In this document: positions 1-4,935 of the stretch, piece after piece | Numbering within the stretch: position 1 is the stretch's first letter | Layout of the letters: each line of letters starts with the position of its first letter | Assembly (NCBI GenBank): GCA_900552525.1 | Contig: UNSK01000061.1 | Location: 1 to 9,685, forward strand | Origin: Candidatus Gastranaerophilales bacterium | GTDB taxonomy: Bacteria; Cyanobacteriota; Vampirovibrionia; Gastranaerophilales; Gastranaerophilaceae | Length of the DNA stretch: 9,685 bases | Reading direction: 5' to 3' | Notes under the pieces: generated by a model | The model's input: the letters and a program-made list of their open reading frames with translations, nothing else | The model's database searches: none | Told to the model about the DNA's origin: nothing | Made by a program: the position numbers and the translations under genes

Positions 1-2
1 TG

Positions 3-113
3 TTCTCAAGAACATTTACAGCGTCACTGTGGCTGACAATAATATTTTTGATTAGCTGGAATTTTGTTATATGTTACTTTTTGTTAGACTATAGAATTAA
101 AACTAAAAAATAA
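3..113 (+). CDS. C-terminal end of a probable membrane protein (partial, cut by left edge)
   Basis: The reading frame is open from the first complete codon and ends at TAA 111-113, giving 36 residues. They form one strongly hydrophobic stretch (about residues 9-30, from SLWLTIIF to YFLLDY) followed by a basic tail ending RIKTKK. This looks like the last transmembrane helix and cytoplasmic tail of a membrane protein. The other two forward frames stop at positions 34-36 and 53-55, so this is the only forward frame that can be a gene end. Only 36 bases separate it from the next start codon, with no terminator between, so the two genes may be co-transcribed. The family cannot be named from so little. 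A chance open frame remains possible. Confidence 0.4.
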   Translation, partial: FSRTFTASLWLTIIFLISWNFVICYFLLDYRIKTKK

Positions 114-149
114 AGCGAATTTAAAATTATAGTATTGGAGAATATAAGT

Positions 150-824
150 ATGATTAACCGAATAAATAAGATAAAAAGTAAAAATCCTAAACTAAGGAAA
201 ATTTTTAATATTATTTTCAGTTTATTTAATGAAGTATTGATATTGAGTTACATAGCTATGATTGTATTAGCCTTACTTATGATTATTGTGCCGACAGCAA
301 TTGTATTTTGGCAAAGCCCTGAGGATGTTAGAGTTTGGATTGCATCAATAGTAGGTGGAATTCTTTCCGTAGTTGTTGTCCCAATATTTATTAATTATAT
401 AACAGATAAACGAAAAACAGAGGATGAGCTAAGAAAAACGCTTTTTGAGGAAAATAAAGCTTTATATGCAAAGCTTAGCAATATATTAGTTGAATTATTA
501 GTAAATGAAAGTTCTATTCATAAAGAGAATACAAACAGTAACATTAAAGCTGAAAAATCCTTAAATGTTGTAAGTCCTTTAAAAGATTTTTTGAAAGACA
601 ATTATTCTGAACTTGCAAATACAATTTCGATAAGTTTAATTTGGGATATTGTTGAAGTTTGTCAGGAATGTTCAAATTCTGTAACTGCTTATGATAATAT
701 ACGAGTGAAAACTGAGAAGTGCTTCCGTAATATAAGAAAAGAAATAGGGGTCAAAGGCAAGTTTTATGTTAATAACTATATAATTAATGAATTTTGTGAT
801 AGCAAGAAGGATAAAGACATTTAA
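150..824 (+). CDS. Hypothetical protein with two N-terminal membrane helices
   Basis: I do not recognise this family. ATG 150 is preferred over the in-frame TTG at 135, because GGAG at 137-140 sits nine bases before the ATG and the TTG would itself be part of that ribosome binding site. The 224-residue product starts with a basic segment (residues 3-17). It has two hydrophobic helices, about residues 30-53 and 62-84, joined by a short loop with WQSPEDVRVW. After KRKTEDELRK, which suggests a helical stalk on the cytoplasmic side, about 130 mostly helical polar residues follow with no catalytic motif I can see. The two-helix-plus-soluble-domain layout occurs in many accessory proteins, including some defence effectors, but that is only a resemblance. 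Codons are AT-rich, unlike the recombinase gene downstream. A strong terminator follows 15 bases after the stop. Confidence 0.8.
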   Translation: MINRINKIKSKNPKLRKIFNIIFSLFNEVLILSYIAMIVLALLMIIVPTAIVFWQSPEDVRVWIASIVGGILSVVVVPIFINYITDKRKTEDELRKTLFEENKALYAKLSNILVELLVNESSIHKENTNSNIKAEKSLNVVSPLKDFLKDNYSELANTISISLIWDIVEVCQECSNSVTAYDNIRVKTEKCFRNIRKEIGVKGKFYVNNYIINEFCDSKKDKDI

Positions 825-838
825 TAGCGTGTGATAGA

Positions 839-879
839 ATACCGACAAGTAATAGCTTTCTATACTTGTCGGTATTTTT
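839..879 (+). terminator. Rho-independent terminator after the membrane-protein gene
   Basis: Arms 839-850 and 864-875 are perfectly complementary (ATACCGACAAGT / ACTTGTCGGTAT). With A851 bulged, ATAG 852-855 can also pair with CTAT 860-863, leaving a CTTT loop. The T-run 875-879 follows at once. It ends transcription of the gene that stops at 824. Confidence 0.9.
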
Positions 880-910
880 ATGCCCTTTTTACATGAAAAT
901 GGAAGGGCAT
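880..910. repeat. Short inverted repeat between the terminator and the sigma gene
   Basis: ATGCCCTT (880-887) and AAGGGCAT (903-910) form an 8-bp perfect stem with a 15-base loop. There is no T-run after it on either strand, so it is not a second terminator. It could be an operator or part of the leader of the following gene; it may also be chance. Confidence 0.35.
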
Positions 911-931
911 GATGAAATATAGAAACAGAGG

Positions 932-978
932 TCCTCCAAACAACCTGAATTACTAAAAGATTCAGATTGATTGGAGGA
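932..978 (+). promoter_or_regulatory. Ribosome-binding-site-sequestering hairpin of the sigma-like gene
   Basis: TCCTCCAA (932-939) is the exact reverse complement of TTGGAGGA (971-978), which contains the GGAGG ribosome binding site for the ATG at 986. Inside this stem, CTGAAT (945-950) pairs with ATTCAG (960-965). The two stems are separated by a symmetric internal loop of five bases on each side (ACAAC / ATTGA), and the tip is a nine-base loop (951-959). When folded, the ribosome binding site is fully base-paired. This suggests translational control of the sigma-like protein, whether by temperature, an RNA-binding protein, translation coupling or protection from read-through transcripts. 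No T-run follows, so it is not a terminator. The pairing is seen directly; the regulatory role is inferred. Confidence 0.65.
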
Positions 979-985
979 AAAATTA

Positions 986-1459
986 ATGGACAAACGTCCT
1001 AAGAGAAGAAAAGACAAGTATAATCCTTATACTTTATGCTCAGAAAAAGGAAAATACTATGTTTATTTTGTTGATGTTAATAACCGCATTCAAATGGTTG
1101 AAGTTTCAAAGAGCGTATTTGAAACTTTCAATATATTTGAACTTGAAGATATTTCCCAAATGAATGAGTACGACAGACATTTGGAACACTCCGAAGCATA
1201 TGAACATACTTTGCATAAAAAGAAAGATTCAAGGGAATGGTCGTTAGAAGAATACTTTGAAAATGTTCAGATTACAGAAAATTTGCATATGGCAATAAGC
1301 AAATTACCCGAGGTGCAGAAACGCAGATTAAAAAAGTATTATTTTGAGGAAAAAACTTTTGACGAAATAGCACTTGAAGAAGGCTGTACTTATCAATGTG
1401 TGCAAAGATCGGTGTATCGTGCAGTAGAAAAAATCAAAAATATTTTAAAAAATTTATAA
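986..1459 (+). CDS. Sigma-70-like factor of mobile elements (region 4 helix-turn-helix)
   Basis: ATG 986 is chosen because GGAGG at 973-977 lies eight bases upstream; the in-frame TTG at 971 belongs to that site. The product has 157 residues. The N-terminus is very basic (KRPKRRKDKYNPY) and leads into an N-terminal half with a KYYVYFVDVNN-like strand pair. The C-terminal about 55 residues (ISKLPEVQKRRLKKYYF...FDEIALEEGCTYQCVQRSVYRAVEKIK) match sigma-70 region 4: LPE-QKRRL helix, YYFEEKTFDEIA first HTH helix, and CTYQCVQRSVYRA recognition helix. No region 2 is visible, so it cannot act like a full housekeeping sigma. Proteins of this type are common in Clostridial integrative elements near the recombinase end and probably direct or help transcription of element genes. 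The gene stands alone between terminators, and its translation start is occluded by a hairpin. Confidence 0.85.
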   Translation: MDKRPKRRKDKYNPYTLCSEKGKYYVYFVDVNNRIQMVEVSKSVFETFNIFELEDISQMNEYDRHLEHSEAYEHTLHKKKDSREWSLEEYFENVQITENLHMAISKLPEVQKRRLKKYYFEEKTFDEIALEEGCTYQCVQRSVYRAVEKIKNILKNL

Positions 1460-1487
1460 ATTAGGGGTGTGTTTTAGCTTTTAAGTG

Positions 1488-1534
1488 AGGAAACAGGTGA
1501 AAGGGTTAATTCTCTTTCGCCTGTTTCCTTTTTT
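1488..1534 (+). terminator. Rho-independent terminator after the sigma-like gene
   Basis: AGGAAACAGG (1488-1497) pairs perfectly with CCTGTTTCCT (1520-1529). The stem continues through TGAAAGGG / CTCTTTCG, with two G-T pairs, to a six-base loop TTAATT (1506-1511). A run of six T (1529-1534) follows. The stem is about 18 bp and starts 28 bases after the stop codon at 1459. Confidence 0.92.
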
Positions 1535-1671
1535 CAGAGAATAGGTCTTGCTCTTTGAAAATTGAATATCAGCACATCAGATACTTTCCTTCCGCTGTTC
1601 GGAACGGACAAGCCACATGAGTGAACATATTTTATATATCTTCAGGACTCAGACATTGAAAGGTAAATTCA

Positions 1672-1785
1672 ATGACGGCGATGACAGGCAGAGGGGATAA
1701 TGATACTTCCGTCAAGTCAAAAGTCGAGCGTGATAGAACCGTCGCAACCAAAGATGGCGGCTGTGGGAGATCCTCACGGTGGTGA
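1672..1785 (+). CDS. Possible 37-residue small ORF (doubtful)
   Basis: ATG 1672 is preceded by GAAAGG at 1658-1663 with an eight-base spacer, a usable ribosome binding site. The frame runs to TGA 1783-1785 and would give a very polar, basic peptide (MTAMTGRGDNDT... ending GRSSRW). The stem CATTGAA/TTCAATG (1654-1660/1668-1674) places the start codon in a stem and part of the binding site in its loop. Another short frame (ATG 1617 to TAA 1698-1700, 27 residues) overlaps its start. The composition does not resemble a folded protein, and the segment is at least as well explained as structured RNA. I list it only because the start signal is good. Confidence 0.2.
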   Translation: MTAMTGRGDNDTSVKSKVERDRTVATKDGGCGRSSRW

Positions 1786-1905
1786 AATTCCAATGGAGCT
1801 AAATGCAATAGCCGTTTGATGTGTTCCTTGTCGCAGGGCATTGAGGATAAATAGCGACAATCGGATAGTGTGAAATTTAGAACTATCCAAAACGATTGAT
1901 GTTAT

Positions 1906-1942
1906 CCCGACAGCAGAAAATTAAAAATCTTCTGCTGTCGGG
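1906..1942. repeat. 13-bp perfect inverted repeat upstream of the DUF3789 gene
   Basis: CCCGACAGCAGAA (1906-1918) and TTCTGCTGTCGGG (1930-1942) are exact reverse complements around an 11-base AT-rich loop. No T-run follows on either strand, so it is not an ordinary intrinsic terminator. It ends 36 bases before the start codon at 1979. It could be a leader hairpin, a protein binding site, or an element-processing site. Confidence 0.75.
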
Positions 1943-1978
1943 CGGTGAAAAGTAAACTTTATGAAAGAGGTGTTTTAA

Positions 1979-2104
1979 TTGGGATTTATTATAGGACTTT
2001 TTATAGGAGTATTTATCGGCGTATGCATTATGTGCCTGTGCAATGCAGCGGCAAAAGCTGATGAGCAGATGAAAGATCATATAAATGATAAAAACAAAAA
2101 ATAA
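1979..2104 (+). CDS. DUF3789-type small membrane protein
   Basis: This 41-residue protein starts at TTG 1979, with AAAGAGG (1964-1970) eight bases upstream. Residues 2-20 form one hydrophobic, glycine-spaced helix (GFIIGLFIGVFIGVCIM), with cysteines at 16, 19 and 21. A short polar tail rich in K, D and N follows. Size, the GxxxGxxxG pattern and the C-x-C-N-A-A ending of the helix match the DUF3789 family as I know it, a family of unknown function found in integrative elements of Clostridia. It lies 15 bases before the TnpW-like gene and is probably co-transcribed with it and the recombinase. It is too short for a routine ORF cut-off. The non-ATG start is supported by the binding site and the family-like N-terminus. 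Confidence 0.75.
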   Translation: MGFIIGLFIGVFIGVCIMCLCNAAAKADEQMKDHINDKNKK

Positions 2105-2119
2105 GGAACAGGTGATAAT

Positions 2120-2302
2120 TTGAACGAAAACTATATAAATGAAAATAACATTGATTCAGAACACAGAATAGAATCTGTTATAAACGACTGCAAGGTCACA
2201 ATCTGCTTTTCTAAAAACAGAAATAACCATGTTGAAAGAAATATTCTCGAAAATCTTTTGGATACATTTGAGAACAGAATGAACGCACAGATTGGATGCT
2301 GA
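2120..2302 (+). CDS. TnpW-like small transposon protein
   Basis: This 60-residue product starts at TTG 2120 after AGGTGAT (2110-2116). It is acidic at the N-terminus. Residues 16-30 (RIESVINDCKVTICF) fit the short strand pair of TnpW-type proteins, where a R-I-G-x-T-x-Y-x-V segment is followed by F-S and a helix. Here FSKNRNNHVERNILENLLDTFENRM supplies that FS-helix part. TnpW is an accessory protein of the Tn4451 family of unknown function. The gene sits between the DUF3789-type gene (15-base gap) and the large serine recombinase (91-base gap), the usual place for such a protein. The family call rests on pattern and context; similarity is modest. Confidence 0.6.
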   Translation: MNENYINENNIDSEHRIESVINDCKVTICFSKNRNNHVERNILENLLDTFENRMNAQIGC

Positions 2303-2393
2303 ATTTCTTTAAGTTCATTTTCAAATTTCGCTGGATATTATAGAAATTATGTAGTATTGTTGGTTTGCAAAAATCGTATGAAAGGGTGATGAA

Positions 2394-3956
2394 ATGAAAA
2401 GAGTATATTGCTTGTACAGAGTATCAACCAAAGGTCAGGTTGATAAAGATGATATTCCAATGCAGAAAACCTCGTGCAGAGAATTCGCAGAGCGCAATGG
2501 CTGGACAATTCTGAAAGAATTTCAGGAAAAGGGCGTGTCGGGATTTAAGGTTTCGGCAAGCGACCGAGATGCTATTCAGGATTTGAAAGCCGCCGCAGAA
2601 AAGAAAGAATTCGATGTGCTCCTTGTCTTTATGTTTGACAGAATAGGCAGAATTGATGACGAAACCCCGTTTGTCGTCGAATGGTTCATCAAACACGGCA
2701 TAGAGGTGTGGAGCGTTAATGAGGGCGAACAGCGTATGGATAATCATGTGGACAAGCTTATGAATTACATACGATTTTGGCAAGCCAACGGTGAAAGCCA
2801 GAAAACGTCCGCTCGTGTTAAAACTCGCCTTAACCAGATGACGTTAGACGGCAAATTTACCGGAGGTGTTGCACCATTCGGCTACAAACTTATAAAAAGC
2901 GGTGAAATCAACAAAAAGGGGAAAGAGCTTATGGACATAGTCATTGACGATGATGAAGCTCCGATAGTCAAGAAGATATTCGAGATGACAGTTAAAGAGG
3001 GTTACGGCTCATATCGCATGGCTGACTTTCTGAACAGTCACGGCATCAGAACCCATAATAACAGCAAATTTCAATGTAATACGGTTAATCGTATTCTTAA
3101 GAACAGGCTGTACTGCGGTTATCTTGTGTCAGGCGGTGTTGAATCACCGTATATTGAAAGACTTCATATCATTGATGAAAATATCTTCGACCAAGCTCAG
3201 TTTATACTGAAACAACGCTCATCAAAGAATGAGGAAAAGCAACAGATAGCAAGGACTACCAAAGGCAGTACATTGCTGTCGGGAAATATATACTGTGCTC
3301 ACTGCGGTCAGAAGATGGTATCAACAAGTTACATTGATAAATATGATAGAGCAGATGGCAGTCAGTATAAGGTTCGCAGGCAGAGATACATTTGCACAAA
3401 TAAAGCAATGAAACGAGGTGCTTGTGACGGACAGTCGGCTTATGTGGCACACAGAATTGACGGTGCTGTGCTTGCAACATTAAGAGATTATCTCGCCAAA
3501 ATCAAATCAACACCAAAAGATATAGCACTGGAAAAACGCTACAAATCCGAAATATCGGAGTATAGGAGAAAACAGACAAAGCTTGAAAAAGAAATTGAAA
3601 AGCTTAAAAGACAGGTGGTTGAATTGTCCGCCGAAATAGGACGCTCTTTACTCGGCGAAAGTCGCTTCACTCCCGATATACTGTCCACTTCTATTGACAA
3701 TACAAACGATTTGCTCCATAAAAAAGAAATTGAATTAAGTGATATAAAGTACAAGCTTGCCAATCAGCAAAATGCGATGGGCAGGCTTGATTTTTATTAT
3801 TCACAATTCAGAACTTGGGCAGACGAATTTGACAATTCAACAATGGAGCAGAAGAAAATGATAGCCTGTCAGCTCATAAGAGAAGTGAAAGTATCACGAG
3901 GTTATGAATTAGAGATTATATTCGACCTTAATTATGAACAATTCTTATCTCTATAA
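2394..3956 (+). CDS. Large serine recombinase (site-specific integrase/excisionase)
   Basis: ATG 2394 follows AAAGGGTGAT (2381-2390). The 520-residue protein has the full large serine recombinase layout. The resolvase catalytic domain covers about residues 3-150, with YRVSTKGQ holding the nucleophile Ser11 and Arg9, and DRIGR (82-86) supplying the second arginine pair. The recombinase DNA-binding domain covers about 155-265 (VAPFGYKL... RILKNRLYCGYL). A zinc ribbon has Cys301, Cys304, Cys334 and Cys344. A long coiled coil covers about 375-465 (KLEKEIEKLKRQVVEL...), and a C-terminal segment ends FDLNYEQFLSL. All key residues are present, so it is probably active. It would cut and rejoin DNA at attachment sites through a covalent serine link to integrate and excise the element. 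It is the last gene of the DUF3789/TnpW-like group. Confidence 0.95.
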   Translation: MKRVYCLYRVSTKGQVDKDDIPMQKTSCREFAERNGWTILKEFQEKGVSGFKVSASDRDAIQDLKAAAEKKEFDVLLVFMFDRIGRIDDETPFVVEWFIKHGIEVWSVNEGEQRMDNHVDKLMNYIRFWQANGESQKTSARVKTRLNQMTLDGKFTGGVAPFGYKLIKSGEINKKGKELMDIVIDDDEAPIVKKIFEMTVKEGYGSYRMADFLNSHGIRTHNNSKFQCNTVNRILKNRLYCGYLVSGGVESPYIERLHIIDENIFDQAQFILKQRSSKNEEKQQIARTTKGSTLLSGNIYCAHCGQKMVSTSYIDKYDRADGSQYKVRRQRYICTNKAMKRGACDGQSAYVAHRIDGAVLATLRDYLAKIKSTPKDIALEKRYKSEISEYRRKQTKLEKEIEKLKRQVVELSAEIGRSLLGESRFTPDILSTSIDNTNDLLHKKEIELSDIKYKLANQQNAMGRLDFYYSQFRTWADEFDNSTMEQKKMIACQLIREVKVSRGYELEIIFDLNYEQFLSL

Positions 3957-3967
3957 AGCCTAATAGA

Positions 3968-3996
3968 TTGAATTTACAAATTTATTCTGCTATAAT
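3968..3996 (+). promoter_or_regulatory. Sigma-A-type promoter of the BRO-N gene
   Basis: -35 TTGAAT (3968-3973), exactly 17 bases, and -10 TATAAT (3991-3996). Transcription should start near 4003, giving a leader of about 20 bases that carries AGTGGGTGA (4011-4019) before the ATG at 4026. This separates the BRO-N gene from the recombinase operon. Confidence 0.75.
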
Positions 3997-4025
3997 ATTT
4001 TCAGCTTAGAAGTGGGTGAATATAT

Positions 4026-4889
4026 ATGAGCGAAGAAAATAAGATACAAATTTTTGAAGATAAAAAGATTCGTACTGCGTGGAATGAGTCGGAAGAAGAA
4101 TGGTATTTTTCCATAGTTGATGTAATTTCAGTTCTGACTGACAGTAACGAACCTCGTCGTTACTGGAGCGATCTTAAGCGAAAGCTTAAAGCTGAAGGAG
4201 CAAACCAGTTGTACGAAAATATCGTACAACTGAAAATGCAATCTCCTAAGGATGGTAAAAATTACAAGACGGATGTTGCAAATACAGAGCAACTTTTGAG
4301 AATAATTCAATCTATTCCGTCACCAAAAGCAGAACCTTTCAAAATGTGGCTTGCAGAAGTTGGTCGAGAGAGAATTGATGAAACCATAGATCCTGAACTT
4401 ACCATAGAGAGAGCCCTTGAAACATATCTGAAAAAAGGATATAGCAGAGAGTGGATAAATCAACGACTTCAAGCTATACAGGTGAGGAAAGAACTTACTG
4501 ACGAATGGGATTCTCACGGCGTGAAACAAGGTGTAGAATATGCAATTCTGACTGATGAAATTACAAAAGCTTGGTCAGGAATGACAACTCGGCAGTACAA
4601 AAATCTCAAAGGACTTAAAAAGGAAAATTTGAGAGATAATATGAGTACGCTTGAATTGGTTCTAAATATGTTGGCAGAAGCTACTACAACCGAGATTTCC
4701 AAGGAGAAAAATCCTCAATCATTTTCTGAAAACAGAAGTGTTGCAAAGGAGGGCGGAGAAGTAGCCGGAAATGCACGAAAAGATATTGAGGAAAGAACAG
4801 GAAAACCTGTTATTACTTCAAAAAATGCTGTTGATTTTTCAAATCTCATTTCCAATGTAATAGAAAATGATTTTGATAAAAGTGAATAA
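4026..4889 (+). CDS. BRO family N-terminal domain protein (antirepressor/DinD-like)
   Basis: The 287-residue product begins at ATG 4026 after AGTGGGTGA. Residues about 5-115 fit the Bro-N DNA-binding domain: IFEDKKIRTAWNESEEEWYFSIVDVISVL, then the RYWSDLKRKLKAEG segment, VQLKMQSPKDGKNYKTDVANTEQLLRIIQ and PKAEPFKMWLAEVG. The C-terminal half (about 125-287) has the IDPELTIERAL, YKNLKGLKKENLRDNM and GGEVAGNARKDIEERTGKPVI segments that accompany this domain in phage antirepressor-like and DinD-like proteins. Such proteins are carried by phages and integrated elements and act as regulators, some tied to DNA damage; which role applies here is not shown. The gene has its own promoter and terminator, so it is an independent unit. 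An 11-bp perfect inverted repeat lies inside it at 4206-4232. Confidence 0.88.
   Translation: MSEENKIQIFEDKKIRTAWNESEEEWYFSIVDVISVLTDSNEPRRYWSDLKRKLKAEGANQLYENIVQLKMQSPKDGKNYKTDVANTEQLLRIIQSIPSPKAEPFKMWLAEVGRERIDETIDPELTIERALETYLKKGYSREWINQRLQAIQVRKELTDEWDSHGVKQGVEYAILTDEITKAWSGMTTRQYKNLKGLKKENLRDNMSTLELVLNMLAEATTTEISKEKNPQSFSENRSVAKEGGEVAGNARKDIEERTGKPVITSKNAVDFSNLISNVIENDFDKSE
4206..4232. repeat. 11-bp perfect inverted repeat inside the BRO-N gene
   Basis: CAGTTGTACGA (4206-4216) and TCGTACAACTG (4222-4232) are exact reverse complements around AAATA. The repeat encodes part of the QLYENIVQLK segment of the Bro-N domain. It may be a binding site for the protein itself (autoregulation from within the gene), an RNA hairpin, or a by-product of the near-symmetric amino-acid sequence. 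Confidence 0.7.
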
Positions 4890-4901
4890 AGTATTCTGAT
4901 T

Positions 4902-4934
4902 GCCTTGTGAGTTAAAAAATCCCGCAAGGCTTTT
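4902..4934 (+). terminator. Rho-independent terminator after the BRO-N gene
   Basis: GCCTTGTG (4902-4909) pairs with CGCAAGGC (4923-4930), including one G-T pair, around a 13-base loop. TTTTATTATAT follows. It lies 12 bases after the stop at 4889 and directly abuts the stop codon of the convergent tyrosine recombinase (4936-4938). On the minus strand no T-run follows the stem, so it serves the plus-strand gene mainly. Confidence 0.8.
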
Positions 4935-4935
4935 A

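Larger units (their letters stand above)
1540..1945 (+). other. Gene-poor, stem-rich segment; candidate structured RNA or leader
   Basis: About 440 bases separate the sigma-like terminator from the next good start codon, and no long open frame on either strand has a convincing start. The stretch has many short perfect stems: 1590-1594/1600-1604, 1654-1660/1668-1674, 1673-1678/1709-1714, 1763-1767/1773-1777 inside 1758-1762/1810-1814, 1828-1834/1854-1860, 1858-1863/1893-1898 with 1864-1869/1882-1887, and 1906-1918/1930-1942. Several exclude each other, which would suit a switching leader. I have an unverified impression that closely similar sequence recurs next to DUF3789 genes in Clostridial elements. 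A cis-acting leader of the downstream operon, a stand-alone RNA, or DNA used in element transfer are all possible. Two very short open frames also lie here (1617-1700 and 1672-1785). Confidence 0.45.
986..3956 (+). mobile_element. End module of an integrative (ICE/Tn4451-like) element
   Basis: The ordered set sigma-like factor, gene-poor structured segment, DUF3789-type protein, TnpW-like protein and large serine recombinase is what I expect at the recombinase end of integrative/conjugative elements of Clostridia. All genes point the same way, and G+C is higher than in the flanks by eye. For example, the 60 bases from 2821 have 29 G/C, while the 60 bases from 7081 have 8. No relaxase, coupling ATPase or second element end is in the window, and the exact borders are not defined. 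The right border probably lies just after 3956, since in such elements the recombinase gene is usually terminal. The extent given is the gene module, not a proven element. Confidence 0.55.

Noticed and set aside
1..14. TGTTCT-CA-AGAACA inverted repeat at the left edge, considered as an SOS or other operator
   Set aside because: It does not match the GAAC-N4-GTTC LexA box of Gram-positive bacteria and probably lies inside the coding end of the partial membrane protein.
1632..1841. 69-codon open frame on the minus strand in the structured segment
   Set aside because: No ribosome binding site before its ATG; it lies wholly antisense to the stem-rich segment and to the terminator-leader-operon direction. 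Its openness is better explained by base composition. If similar frames appear elsewhere, that would reflect nucleotide-level conservation.
1883..2080. 65-codon minus-strand frame opposite the DUF3789-type gene
   Set aside because: It is the antisense shadow of a small gene with a good binding site and family-like sequence, and it reads through the 1906-1942 palindrome.
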